The notes under the pieces are model-generated. The model saw only the letters and a program-made list of their open reading frames with translations, was not told the DNA's origin and ran no database searches. A stretch of 64,000 bases of DNA, from contig NZ_CP044222.1 of the NCBI RefSeq assembly GCF_008727795.1, positions 1,550,001 through 1,614,000 on the forward strand, written 5' to 3'. Shown here in pieces: positions 17,199-26,497 of the stretch. How positions within the stretch are numbered: position 1 is the stretch's first letter; every line of letters starts with the position of its first letter. The position numbers were made by a program, and so were the translations under genes. Origin of the DNA: Nitrincola iocasae. Its GTDB lineage: Bacteria > Pseudomonadota > Gammaproteobacteria > Pseudomonadales > Balneatricaceae.

Positions 17199-18293
17199 AT
17201 GTCACTTCCTCAGGTCGATCCTGAACGCTATTCGCAGTTGCTGGCCGCCAAGCAGCAGCGATTATTGCAGCAATTCGCTGAATTTGAACTGCCTGCGGTT
17301 GAAGTTTTTGAATCACCACGTGAACACTACCGCATGCGTGCCGAGTTTCGTACCTGGCATGAAGGTGATGATCTGTATTATGTGATGTTTGAGCCGGGCA
17401 ACAAACGTGCGCCAGTCAAGGTAACCCACTGCCCGATGGTGTCTGAGCGTATACATGAGGTGATGTTTGCACTTCTGGATGCAATACGCCCGGTTAAGGA
17501 GCTGCGCTACCGTTTGTTTCAGGTGGACTTCTTAAGTACTTTATCGGGTGAGTTGTTGGTGTCCTTGCTCTATCATCGTCAAATTGGGGATGATTGGGTG
17601 GCGGCGGTAACGCCTCTGCGGGAAGCCTTCAATATCGACATAGTGGGGCGTGCACGCAAATCCAAGATTATGCTGGACCGGGATTATGTGGTGGAAACGC
17701 TGCCTATCAACGGTCGAGATTACCGCTATATTCAGACAGAAAACAGCTTTACTCAGCCCAACGCCGAAGTGTGTCGGCATATGATCCACTGGGCGCTGGA
17801 TGTCACCCGTGACAGTGCCGGTGAGACTGATCTGGTTGAGTTTTACTGTGGAAATGGCAATTTCACCCTGCCACTGGCGCAGAATTTTCGTCGGGTTGTG
17901 GCAACTGAGATTTCCAAAACATCCGTGAAAGCGGCGCGAGATAATATCATTGATAACGGTATTGATAATATCGATGTATTGCGCATGCCCTCGGAAGATC
18001 TGGTTAAGGTATTGCGCGGTGAGAAGGAAACCCGCAAGGTAGCAGGTCTGGCGTTGGATACCTGCAACTTCAGTACTGTCTTGGTCGATCCGCCACGCTC
18101 CGGCCTGGATGATGAGACAGTACAGCAGGTGGTCGCCTATGAGCGGATTTTATACATTTCCTGCAACCCTGATACCTTACAACAGAATTTGCGCGAAATT
18201 TGCAAAACCCACACAATCGAGCGCTTCGCCATGTTTGATCAGTTCCCCTATACCGATCATCTAGAATGTGGAGTATGGTTGGTAAAACGGTAG
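17199..18293 (+). CDS. trmA: tRNA (uracil(54)-C5)-methyltransferase TrmA
   Basis: TrmA makes m5U54 in the T-loop using S-adenosylmethionine. The 364 residues match the family length. Motifs are YRMRAEFRTWHEG (N-terminal), FTQPNAEVCRHM, DLVEFYCGNGNFTLPL (SAM-binding), VLVDPPRSGLD, and ILYISCNPDTL with the nucleophilic Cys, then FDQFPYTDHLECGVWL with the general-base Glu. The ATG is preceded by CAGAGG. REP elements begin three bases after the stop. Confidence 0.96.
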   Translation: MSLPQVDPERYSQLLAAKQQRLLQQFAEFELPAVEVFESPREHYRMRAEFRTWHEGDDLYYVMFEPGNKRAPVKVTHCPMVSERIHEVMFALLDAIRPVKELRYRLFQVDFLSTLSGELLVSLLYHRQIGDDWVAAVTPLREAFNIDIVGRARKSKIMLDRDYVVETLPINGRDYRYIQTENSFTQPNAEVCRHMIHWALDVTRDSAGETDLVEFYCGNGNFTLPLAQNFRRVVATEISKTSVKAARDNIIDNGIDNIDVLRMPSEDLVKVLRGEKETRKVAGLALDTCNFSTVLVDPPRSGLDDETVQQVVAYERILYISCNPDTLQQNLREICKTHTIERFAMFDQFPYTDHLECGVWLVKR

Positions 18294-18296
18294 TAT

Positions 18297-18455
18297 TGTA
18301 GGAGCTCGCTCCGCGAGCGAACAATTGCTGTAGGATCTTGCTGTAGGAGCTCGCTCCGCGAGCGAACAATCGCTCGGAGACCGAGCTCCCACAGACCGAG
18401 CTCCCACAGACCGAGCTCCCACAGACCGAGCCCCCACAGACCGAGCTTCTACAGG
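18297..18455. repeat. REP cluster between trmA and mrp
   Basis: Two full heads (TGTAGGAGCTCGCTCCGCGAGCGAA at 18297 and 18342), a broken head (TGTAGGATCTTGC), then a stutter of four to five reverse arms (ACAGACCGAGCTCCC, 15-base period; the last one varies). The frame that enters mrp is open through this array from 18334 and would read VGARSASEQ and repeated DRAPT, but has no start codon before 18460. Confidence 0.9.
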
Positions 18456-18507
18456 TAACTTGGTAGGAATTAACGCACAAGTCAATGCACGTGCACAGGA
18501 GAAGAAT

Positions 18508-19356
18508 ATGTCAGCAGTACAACAGATGGGTGGTCGCCCAGGTCTAGATGGTGTTAAGCAGATTATTGCAGTCGCTTCGGGCAAAGGCGGGGTTGGTAAA
18601 TCGACTACTGCCGTGAATTTGGCGCTGGCGCTGGCTGCTGAAGGGTATCGTACCGGTATTCTGGATGCTGACATTTATGGTCCTAGTCAGGGCATGATGT
18701 TGGGAATACCTTCAGGCACACGTCCTCAGGCCGATGAAGATAAGCATTTCCTGCCGTTAAAAGCTCACGGCATTCAGGTTATGTCGATGAGTTTTCTGGT
18801 AACTGACTCTACGCCGATGGTTTGGCGTGGTCCCATGGCGGCGGGTGCTTTACAGCAGCTGCTAATGCAAACGCGTTGGGATAATCTGGATTATCTGATT
18901 GTTGATATGCCCCCAGGTACAGGTGATATTCAGTTGACCTTGTCACAAAAAGTGCCGGTAACGGGTGCGGTGATAGTGACAACGCCGCAGGATATTGCCT
19001 TGCTAGATTGTAAAAAAGGCATTGAAATGTTCCGTAAAGTGGATATTCCAGTGTTGGGTGTGATTGAAAATATGAGCCTGCATATCTGCAGTAACTGCGG
19101 CCATGAAGAAGCTATTTTTGGTGCGGGTGGTGGCGAACGTATTGCCCGGGATTATGAAACCGAACTGTTAGGACAGTTGCCGTTGGTTATTGAGATTCGT
19201 GAGCAGACCGATAGTGGTATACCCAGCGTGGTAGCTGATCCTGAGGGTCGAGTTGCGCAGATATATCGCGGTATTGCACGAAAAGCTGTCGAATTAACCA
19301 AAAAAATTGCGGAAGCCGGGAACCAAGGTCCATCGATTGCTGTCTTAAATGACTGA
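18508..19356 (+). CDS. mrp: Iron-sulfur cluster carrier protein Mrp/ApbC, lacking the N-terminal domain
   Basis: Mrp is a ParA/MinD-like ATPase that binds and delivers Fe-S clusters. The deviant Walker A GKGGVGKST, DADIYGPSQ, DYLIVDMPPGTGD and the cluster-binding CSNC (LHICSNCGHE) are all present. AGGAGAAGAAT directly before ATG 18508 marks the start (282 residues). The frame is open upstream, and the 16 residues before this ATG (from TTG 18460) look like the end of the N-terminal MIP18/DUF59-like domain found in longer Mrp proteins, here replaced by REPs. About 100 residues therefore appear lost, although Mrp proteins without that domain exist. It is followed by a strong terminator. Confidence 0.88.
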   Translation: MSAVQQMGGRPGLDGVKQIIAVASGKGGVGKSTTAVNLALALAAEGYRTGILDADIYGPSQGMMLGIPSGTRPQADEDKHFLPLKAHGIQVMSMSFLVTDSTPMVWRGPMAAGALQQLLMQTRWDNLDYLIVDMPPGTGDIQLTLSQKVPVTGAVIVTTPQDIALLDCKKGIEMFRKVDIPVLGVIENMSLHICSNCGHEEAIFGAGGGERIARDYETELLGQLPLVIEIREQTDSGIPSVVADPEGRVAQIYRGIARKAVELTKKIAEAGNQGPSIAVLND

Positions 19357-19407
19357 TACATAGTTAAGTAAGAAGTTTGTTCCCCGCATATTAGTATCAG
19401 GTTGTTA

Positions 19408-19438
19408 CCGCCTCTGTAAAAAGGGGCGGTTTTTTTTT
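19408..19438 (+). terminator. Rho-independent terminator after mrp
   Basis: ACCGCCTC, loop TGTAAAAA, GGGGCGGT forms a stem followed by eight T residues. It lies about 50 bases downstream of the mrp stop and before dcd, so dcd needs its own promoter. Confidence 0.85.
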
Positions 19439-19493
19439 GCGTAACAGGTTAAAATAGCGGGTTGTTCAGTCACAAATTACAATGCGAGCGTGT

Positions 19494-20060
19494 ATGGGTA
19501 TTAAATCAGACCGGTGGATCCGGAAGATGGCGCAGGAGCGGCACATGATTGAGCCGTTTGAGCCAAATCAGGTGCGACGTGCCAATAACCAGCCGATCGT
19601 GTCTTATGGCACATCCAGTTATGGCTATGATGTTCGTTGTGCCGATGAATTCAAAATATTCACTAACATCAATTCCAGTATTGTCGACCCAAAGCATTTT
19701 GATGACCGCAGCTTTGTCGATGTGAAGTCGGATGTTTGTATTATTCCACCCAATTCGTTTGCACTGGCGCGCACGGTTGAGTACTTTCGTATTCCCCGCG
19801 AAGTGTTGACAATTTGTCTGGGTAAAAGCACTTATGCCCGTTGCGGAATCATCGTAAACGTCACGCCGCTGGAACCTGAATGGGAAGGTCACGTGACGCT
19901 GGAGTTTTCCAATACTACACCTCTGCCAGCGCGTATTTATGCACATGAAGGGGTTGCACAGATGTTGTTCCTGGGTGCTGATGAAGTCTGCGAAACCTCA
20001 TACAAGGATCGTGCGGGCAAGTATCAGGGCCAGACTGGCGTTGTTGTTCCGAGAACCTGA
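19494..20060 (+). CDS. dcd: dCTP deaminase
   Basis: Dcd converts dCTP to dUTP, the main route to dTMP in gammaproteobacteria. The start ATG at 19494 (MGIKSDRWIRKMA) gives 188 residues, the length known for pseudomonad Dcd; an ATG at 19482 adds four residues. Motifs: SYGYDVRCADEF, LGKSTYARCGIIVNVTPLEPEWEGHVTLE with catalytic Glu and Arg, and the C-terminal GKYQGQTGVVVPR. Located just after mrp, as in pseudomonads. Confidence 0.95.
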   Translation: MGIKSDRWIRKMAQERHMIEPFEPNQVRRANNQPIVSYGTSSYGYDVRCADEFKIFTNINSSIVDPKHFDDRSFVDVKSDVCIIPPNSFALARTVEYFRIPREVLTICLGKSTYARCGIIVNVTPLEPEWEGHVTLEFSNTTPLPARIYAHEGVAQMLFLGADEVCETSYKDRAGKYQGQTGVVVPRT

Positions 20061-20090
20061 GCGCAATCATTGAAGCATTATTGAGGTACT

Positions 20091-20732
20091 ATGGTAAACG
20101 ACTTTGAACAGATTGAGGCCTTCTGGAGCCAGTTGGAAAAAACGCTGGATCAGCTGCTTGAAAGTCAGCATGAAAGTCACTTTGATGCTGACCGGTTACT
20201 GGAAGAGTACCGTGAGCGTTTGCAGAAAATCGATCGTAACCTGACCTTCCACTTTGAACGCGATGACGAAGAAGGCCCGGTTGAAATGGTATTTGGCTGT
20301 GATGGCTATCCCGAGTCCATTCATTCGGTGCTGAGCCTGGTCAGCATGGCTCCGGCACTGCGGGGCATTGAATTTAAAGCGTTTAATGAGCGCTGCAACC
20401 CTGTACCTGCACGAGTGAATCTGGGCGATGAAATCTGTCAGATCGAAGATTTCTGGTGCTCGTTACGTTTAATAGAGGGTAAGTTGCAGTTGGCTGTCTA
20501 TCTTGAAGATATGCCTGATATTCTGGAAATGGACCCGCGCGTGGAAGCGGTGATGATCTTTATGGACGCACTGATTGGCGAGTTTGAGTTGATGACTCGC
20601 GTGTGGACGCTGGACTGGTACGAGCTGCCGGTTGATCCGTTGGATTTCGGCCTGTTTCCGTTGGAAGATTTGCGTGACAAGTTTGATGTGATTAAAGAGC
20701 AGGTCAAGCCCTTGGGGATTACCCTCCATTGA
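20091..20732 (+). CDS. Conserved-looking cytosolic protein of unknown function
   Basis: I do not recognise this 213-residue family. It has no signal peptide or membrane helix and is acidic. Residues 1-60 are helical and charged (FEQIEAFWSQLEKTLDQLL). The middle has NLTFHFERDDEEGPVEMVFGCDGY. The C-terminal half contains LQLAVYLEDMP and a Trp-rich TRVWTLDWYELPVDPLDFGLF. It lies 30 bases after dcd on the same strand and may be co-transcribed. A REP array follows. Confidence 0.75.
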   Translation: MVNDFEQIEAFWSQLEKTLDQLLESQHESHFDADRLLEEYRERLQKIDRNLTFHFERDDEEGPVEMVFGCDGYPESIHSVLSLVSMAPALRGIEFKAFNERCNPVPARVNLGDEICQIEDFWCSLRLIEGKLQLAVYLEDMPDILEMDPRVEAVMIFMDALIGEFELMTRVWTLDWYELPVDPLDFGLFPLEDLRDKFDVIKEQVKPLGITLH

Positions 20733-20746
20733 GGTGAAGGGAGGGC

Positions 20747-21084
20747 TGTAGGAGCCCGCTCTGCGGGCGAATAGGCCAATCGCCCAGAGACTGGGCTCCT
20801 ACAGGTGCATCTACACGGGTTATTGTAGGAGCTCGCTCCGCGAGCGAATAACCCAATCGCCCAGAAACTGGGCTCCTACAGGTGCATCTACACGGGTTGT
20901 TGTGGGAGCCCGCTCTGCGAGCGAATAACCCAATCGCCCAGAGACTGGGCTCCTACAGAAGCATCTACATGGGTTGTTGTAGGAGCCCGCTCCGCGGGCG
21001 AATAATCCAATCGCCCAGAGACTGGGCTCCTACAGAAGCATCTACACGGGTTGTTGTTGTAGGAGCCCGGTCCCCGGGCGATTA
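20747..21084. repeat. Tandem array of four REP doublets plus a terminal REP before tolC
   Basis: Four units of about 76 bases each contain a head (TAGGAGCCCGCTCTGCGGGC and variants), the linker AATAACCCAATCGCCCAGA, a reverse arm (CTGGGCTCCTACAG) and a spacer GTGCATCTACACGGGTTGT or AAGCATCTACACGGGTTGT. A single head (GGAGCCCGGTCCCCGGGCG) ends the array next to the tolC stop. Because the non-REP spacer is repeated with the REP, the array grew by tandem duplication and not by separate insertions. Confidence 0.9.
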
Positions 21085-21085
21085 T

Positions 21086-22378
21086 TTACGGGATCAACCA
21101 CCCATCTAATGCATACAGATCATCGGGGTTTAGGGTACCGATGGTTTGTTTGAATTGAAATAGCGCGTTTATGTGGTCTATTCGGGCGTTTTCGTATGCC
21201 AGACGGGCTTCAAACAGGTTTTGCTCTGCCTGAAGTACGTCCACCACGTTACGTGTCCCGACATTGAACCCTTCTTCCGTTGCCCGTAAAGCCGTTTCGC
21301 GAGACAAAATGCTTTGCTGACGTGCTTGTACGCCTTGGACACTGGTTTGCAATGTACGAAGTAATGAGCGTGTGCCTTCGGTTACTGAACGAAGTGTGTC
21401 TTCTCGAAAATGCGTGCTGGCAATCTGCTCATGCTCAGCTTGACGCTGTGCTGAGTTCAGGCTGCCACCGGCATAGAGTGGCATGTTCATACGCAGGGCA
21501 ACTGTATTGGTGTCGTTCCAGCCATCACGCGCGCTGTTGCCATGAATGCGGTTGTTATTATGCGTCAGACCGAGAGTGACCGTAGGCAGATGATCGCTGC
21601 GTTTGGCTTGTGCATTGCGTCGAGTGATTTCAAGCTGGGCTTCTGCAACTTTCAGATTGAGATTGTCCTGGCGTGCTTTTTCCAGCCAAACCTGCGGGTC
21701 AGCGGGTTCAACTGAGACTATTGGAAATTCGGCATCGAGTTTAGCCACTTGGCTATACGGCTGGCCTGCCAGACGTTCCAGTGCTTCATAGCTGTTTTGC
21801 AGCTCACCTTCAGCATCAATGCGTACAACTACCGCCAGGTCGTAGGCGGCTTGGGCTTCCTGCACATCAGTAACGGCGATCAGGCCCACTTCAAACTGGG
21901 CATTGACCTGGTCCAGACGGCGCTGCAGTGCGCGTTCTTGTGCCTGGGAGTTTTCCAGTGTGCTGAGCGCTCTGAGTACTTCCAGGTAGGCTTCAATACT
22001 ACGTAAAATCAGGGTTTGTTGTGCCTGATCAAACTCAATATTGGAACGTTCGGCCAGCACTTCGGTACGTTTGAAATTATAGTAGCTGGCGGCATCAAAA
22101 ACCGGCTGCTCCAGACTCACGGTGTAGCCGGTAGTGTGATCACCCCCAGACGTGTCGCTGGTATTTGCCGTTAGGCTGGCGCTTGGCAAAAGACCCGCGC
22201 GCCCTTGAATGGGCGCTTCCAGACCTGCCATGAGTTCGGCTTCAGCCTGCTTCAATTGTGGGTCGTTGTCCAATGCCATACGGTAAAGGTCAGCCAGGGG
22301 GCCTGCAGAGGCGAAGCCAGAAACTGTCAGAGCTGAACTGATCAGAGTCGGGAGTAAAAGTCTTTTCAGCGTTTTCAC
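21086..22378 (-). CDS. TolC-family outer-membrane efflux channel
   Basis: I place the start at GTG 22378, preceded by AAGGA and giving a clean signal peptide (VKTLKRLLLPTLISSALTV ... FASA); an ATG 21 bases upstream overlaps the RND gene. About 430 residues with two internally similar TolC halves: LYRMALDNDPQLKQAEAEL, LERLAGQPY, then AQAKRSDHLPTVTLGLTHNN and GTRNVVDVLQAEQNLFEARLAYENARIDHI, typical of TolC proteins. It completes the tripartite pump with the two upstream genes. Confidence 0.93.
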   Translation of the reverse strand: MKTLKRLLLPTLISSALTVSGFASAGPLADLYRMALDNDPQLKQAEAELMAGLEAPIQGRAGLLPSASLTANTSDTSGGDHTTGYTVSLEQPVFDAASYYNFKRTEVLAERSNIEFDQAQQTLILRSIEAYLEVLRALSTLENSQAQERALQRRLDQVNAQFEVGLIAVTDVQEAQAAYDLAVVVRIDAEGELQNSYEALERLAGQPYSQVAKLDAEFPIVSVEPADPQVWLEKARQDNLNLKVAEAQLEITRRNAQAKRSDHLPTVTLGLTHNNNRIHGNSARDGWNDTNTVALRMNMPLYAGGSLNSAQRQAEHEQIASTHFREDTLRSVTEGTRSLLRTLQTSVQGVQARQQSILSRETALRATEEGFNVGTRNVVDVLQAEQNLFEARLAYENARIDHINALFQFKQTIGTLNPDDLYALDGWLIP

Positions 22379-22388
22379 AGAACAGTCC

Positions 22389-25300
22389 TTAGATTTCATA
22401 ATCGGGCTCAATCACTTTAAAGTTACGTTTACCAAAAATACTATAGATGGTAGGTATTACAAACAATGTCAACACCGTACCTAACATCATACCGCCAACA
22501 ATAACCCAGCCTATTTGGTGGCGTGATTCGGCACCGGCACCAACGGCCAGAGCCAGCGGCAGGGTACCGAGTACGGTTGCACCGGTGGTCATCAGAATTG
22601 GGCGCAGGCGTAATGAGGCGGCTTCGATGATGGCCTCTTTAAGCTCCATGCCCTTATCTTGCAACTGATTGGCGAATTCGACAATTAGAATACCATGTTT
22701 GGTCACCAGGCCGACAAGGGTTATCAGGCCAATCTGGCTGTAGATATTCAGGCTGCCTCCCGAGTAGAACAGGGCGATCAAGCCACCTGCCAGTGCGGGC
22801 GGAACAGCCAGCATGATGATCAGCGGATTTTTGAAGCTTTCAAACTGTGCGGCCAGTACCAGGAAGATAAAGATCAGCGACAGGATAAATGTGACCTGCA
22901 TGGTATTGGCTGATTCACGGAATTCACGCGATTGACCGGCATAGTCAAACAGGGCATCCGGTGCTATTTCAGCCAGTGATGCTTCAAGATAGTCTAATGC
23001 ATCACCGAGACTGTAATCAGGGGCCAGCATGGATTCAATTTTGACCGCTTTGAGTTTATCAAAGTGGTTCAGCTCACGTGGTGCAACGGTTTCTTCAACC
23101 GTGATCAGGTTGCCTAATTGAATCATTTCACCCGCCGCAGAACGCACATAGACTTTGGAAAGGTCATCATGTGTTTCGCGGAAACTGTCTTCGATCTGCA
23201 GAATGACGTCATATTGCTCACCACCACGCTTGAAACGGGTGAGGGTACGGCCTGACATATAGGTTTCCAGGCTGCGACCCACTTCTGCAACACTTAAACC
23301 GGCTTCAGCCACTTTTTCGCGGTTGAGTGTCAGTCTCAGTTCCGGTTTGTTGAGCTTAAGATCTGTGTCAACCTGCTGAAAGTTCTCATTTTCTGCAATT
23401 TTTGCCAGCATCTTATCGGTGATCACTTTCAGGTCATCATAGTCACCCGTGGTTTTGATGACAAACTCGACGGGTCTGGAGATGAAACTCTGTCCCAGTG
23501 AGGGCAGGTTGATGGCGAAGGACATATTGCCCGGTACGCCACTATAGAGTTTGCCGGTGAGTTCGGCGGCAACTTCCTGCTGTGAGCGGGTACGATTTTC
23601 CCAGTCTTCCAGGCGCACGAAAGTCAGTGAGTTGGTTTCGCTGGGAAAACCGGTGATAGCGAAGTGGTGTGTACGCTCAGGAATGCCTGAAATGATGGCT
23701 TCAACCTGCTTGGCGTAGCGGTTTACATATTCTACAGACGAACCATCAGGGTTAACGGAGAAGGTCATGATGGTGCCACGGTCTTCAACTGGTGCCAGTT
23801 CCTGCGGTAGCAGGGTGTAGAAGTAGCCCGCGCCAGCCAGGCTGACAAGCATTAATGCCAGGGCGAAAATACGTCCATTCAGGGTTTTTTCCAGCAACCA
23901 GTGGTAGCCGTTACTCAGCCCTACCAGCCAGCCTTCAATCAGGTTGAAGATGGCGCTGTGTTTTTTCTCATGGTGCAGTAACCGTGAGCAGAGCATGGGT
24001 GCCAGGGTTAGTGCAATAAAGGTAGATACAACGACTGCACCGGCCAGAGTCAGGGCGAACTCGGTAAACAAGCGTCCAGTTTGGCCGCTGGAGAAGCTGA
24101 CAGGCACGAATACGGCCACCAGTGTGGCTGTGGTGGCCACGATGGCAAACCCTATTTCTTTGCTGCCTTTGAATGCCGCTTGAATCGGGTGCAGCCCTTC
24201 TTCGACATGCCTGAAAATGTTCTCCAGCATGACGATGGCATCATCCACCACCAGACCTATGGCAAGTACCAGTGCCAGCAGTGTCAGGGTGTTGATAGAA
24301 AAGTTCAGCAGGTACATCATTGCAAATGCCCCGATCAGGGACAGCGGGATGGTGACTACTGGAATCAGCGTGGCGCGCAAATTACGCAGGAAGAAAAAGA
24401 TGACCACGACTACGAGTAATCCGGCCATGATCAGCGTTTCGTACACTGACTCAATAGAGCGTTCAATAAATACTGAGGAGTCATAGGCGACCTGAATCTT
24501 CATGCCCTCTGGCAGGGTAGGCTCAATGGTCGACAGCATTTCACGCACGCCAGCGGACACATCCAGTGGATTAGCGGTTGATTGGCGTACTATCCCCAGG
24601 CCCTGTGCTCTGACCCCATTGAAACGGGCGTGATTACGTGAGGCTTCAGGGGCGATGTCTACGCGTGCAACGTCAGCAACCCTTACCAGATAATCACCAT
24701 CCTGACGAATAATGATCTGCTCGAACTCTTCAGTGTCGTTCAGGTCAGTTTGTGCCAGAATGGTGAATTCACGGTCTTTGCTTTCGATACGCCCGGCTGG
24801 CAATTCAATATTCTGAGCACTCAGAGCGGCTTCAATATCCTGGGGGATAACTTCATAAGCAGCCATTTTGTCCGGATCCAGCCACAGACGCATGGCATAC
24901 CGGCGTTCCCCGCCCATACGCACACTGGCTACACCGGAAACGGTTTGCAACGGATCACGCACACGACGTTGAGCGAAGTCAGTTACTTCCATCGGGTCAT
25001 GTACATCGGAGGATAAGGCTATCCAGATAATCGGTTGAGCATCGGCTTCTGATTTGGCCACAATCGGCTCGTCGATGTCGTCAGGAAGCTGTCCTCTGAC
25101 ACGACTGACGCGGTCACGCACATCATTGGCGGCAGCATCCGGGTCGCGGTCAATACGGAAGTTGATGGTAATCTGACTGCGCTCGGAACGGCTGATCGAA
25201 CTCATAAAGTCGATGCCTTCAATTCCCGATAGTGAGTCCTCAATAATTTTTGTGACCTGGGATTCGATAATAGTCGCACTGGCCCCGGTATAGCTGGTAT

Positions 25301-25442
25301 CCACCGTGACTACGGGTACATCGATATGCGGGTACTCACGCAGTGTCAGGCGGTCATAGGAGATAAAACCTACAAGTAGCACCAACAAACTGATAACAAT
25401 TGCGAGTACAGGTCGTTTTATACTGATTTCGGAAAGAATCAT
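22389..25442 (-). CDS. RND-family multidrug efflux transporter (inner-membrane pump)
   Basis: The 1017-residue protein has the RND layout: TM1 at the start (RPVLAIVISLLVLLVGF), a large periplasmic loop, a TM block with the proton-relay motif ALVLAIGLVVDDAIVMLENI, a second periplasmic loop and a second TM block (ITLVGLVTKHGILIVEFAN). The sequence is in the hydrophobe/amphiphile-exporter branch (AcrB, MexF, VexD-like); substrates cannot be told. The start overlaps the adaptor stop by four bases (ATGA). Confidence 0.95.
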   Translation of the reverse strand: MILSEISIKRPVLAIVISLLVLLVGFISYDRLTLREYPHIDVPVVTVDTSYTGASATIIESQVTKIIEDSLSGIEGIDFMSSISRSERSQITINFRIDRDPDAAANDVRDRVSRVRGQLPDDIDEPIVAKSEADAQPIIWIALSSDVHDPMEVTDFAQRRVRDPLQTVSGVASVRMGGERRYAMRLWLDPDKMAAYEVIPQDIEAALSAQNIELPAGRIESKDREFTILAQTDLNDTEEFEQIIIRQDGDYLVRVADVARVDIAPEASRNHARFNGVRAQGLGIVRQSTANPLDVSAGVREMLSTIEPTLPEGMKIQVAYDSSVFIERSIESVYETLIMAGLLVVVVIFFFLRNLRATLIPVVTIPLSLIGAFAMMYLLNFSINTLTLLALVLAIGLVVDDAIVMLENIFRHVEEGLHPIQAAFKGSKEIGFAIVATTATLVAVFVPVSFSSGQTGRLFTEFALTLAGAVVVSTFIALTLAPMLCSRLLHHEKKHSAIFNLIEGWLVGLSNGYHWLLEKTLNGRIFALALMLVSLAGAGYFYTLLPQELAPVEDRGTIMTFSVNPDGSSVEYVNRYAKQVEAIISGIPERTHHFAITGFPSETNSLTFVRLEDWENRTRSQQEVAAELTGKLYSGVPGNMSFAINLPSLGQSFISRPVEFVIKTTGDYDDLKVITDKMLAKIAENENFQQVDTDLKLNKPELRLTLNREKVAEAGLSVAEVGRSLETYMSGRTLTRFKRGGEQYDVILQIEDSFRETHDDLSKVYVRSAAGEMIQLGNLITVEETVAPRELNHFDKLKAVKIESMLAPDYSLGDALDYLEASLAEIAPDALFDYAGQSREFRESANTMQVTFILSLIFIFLVLAAQFESFKNPLIIMLAVPPALAGGLIALFYSGGSLNIYSQIGLITLVGLVTKHGILIVEFANQLQDKGMELKEAIIEAASLRLRPILMTTGATVLGTLPLALAVGAGAESRHQIGWVIVGGMMLGTVLTLFVIPTIYSIFGKRNFKVIEPDYEI

Positions 25443-26497
25443 GCATCCGATCCCTGGCTGTTAGTCTGTGGGAACAGTGGAGTGACCGGCATACCGGGAC
25501 GGAGTTTGATCTGGCCTGCGGTTACTATGACATCACCGGCTTCAATTCCACTGAGTATCTGTACAACACCATAACGACGGCTGCCTAAGGTGACTGGCAC
25601 TAAGCCGACCTGGTTATCTTCATTCAGTCGCATAATAAAAAATTCATTGTTCTGCGGGATGATTGCGCTTTCCGGAACCATCAGTGCCTGATCATCCTGT
25701 CCGGTGATGATGGTAATGCGGGCGAAAAGTCCTGGGCGTAGTTTGTCGCTGTCATTAGGTATGCGGGCACGAATACTGAGATTGTGACTGCCACTGCGTG
25801 ATGAAGGGGAGATGGCATAAACTTCCCCTTGAAAGACTTCTCCGGGGAGTGCTTCGACTTGTATTTCAATTTGCTGCCCGACTTTAATCTGGCTGAGATT
25901 GCGCTCAGGTAATGTGAAGTCCATTTTCATTTCTGAAAAGTCGGTTACTTCTACCAGATCCTGTCCGGCAGAGACAAAGTCGCCCGGACTGACTTGTCGA
26001 AGCCCCACCACACCGTCAAACGGAGCATTAATAGTGGTTTTTTCCAACTGTGTGCGAGCGAGTTCCACTTGCGCTTCATCTACTCGTAATTGTGCCAGCC
26101 GTGTGTCACGGTCAGTTTGTGAGCCTACGCGACGCTCCAGCAGGTCGGCCGCCCGCTGGTATTCAACTCGGCTGAGGTTGGCCTGGGCCTGAGCTTGTGC
26201 CAACTCGGCTTCATAGGAAGCACCATCCAGTTGTATCAGCGCTTGTCCTGCTTCAACGGCTTCACCTTCTCCAAATAGAATATCTGAGATGCGTCCAGTG
26301 ATTTCCGGACGAAGAATAACGGATTCATTGGCACGCAGGGTGCCGACTGCGTTCAGCACATGGTTTAGTGTAGAGGTTTCAACCTGGTAAACTTCAGCTG
26401 GCAGGCCCTGTGACTCCTGGGCCATCAGTGGAAGTGCTGACAATGCCAGGCTGAAACAAAGCAGGGTGGACGTGAGTGGTGAGCGTAGATATTTCAT
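25439..26497 (-). CDS. RND efflux periplasmic adaptor (membrane fusion protein)
   Basis: The 352-residue protein begins with a signal peptide (LLCFSLALSALPLMA). Lipoyl halves are at RPEITGRISDILFGEGEAVEAGQALIQ and INAPFDGVVGLRQVSPGDFV, separated by a coiled-coil hairpin. A beta-barrel segment (SIRARIPNDSDKLRPGLFARI) and membrane-proximal end follow, as in MexA/AcrA. No lipobox Cys is seen, so it is probably free or transiently anchored. Its start overlaps the regulator stop and its stop overlaps the pump start by four bases each. Confidence 0.94.
   Translation of the reverse strand: MKYLRSPLTSTLLCFSLALSALPLMAQESQGLPAEVYQVETSTLNHVLNAVGTLRANESVILRPEITGRISDILFGEGEAVEAGQALIQLDGASYEAELAQAQAQANLSRVEYQRAADLLERRVGSQTDRDTRLAQLRVDEAQVELARTQLEKTTINAPFDGVVGLRQVSPGDFVSAGQDLVEVTDFSEMKMDFTLPERNLSQIKVGQQIEIQVEALPGEVFQGEVYAISPSSRSGSHNLSIRARIPNDSDKLRPGLFARITIITGQDDQALMVPESAIIPQNNEFFIMRLNEDNQVGLVPVTLGSRRYGVVQILSGIEAGDVIVTAGQIKLRPGMPVTPLFPQTNSQGSDA

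Noticed and set aside
20747..21084. CRISPR array
   Set aside because: The units are repeated with near-identical spacers and contain inverted REP arms; there are no unique spacers and no cas genes.
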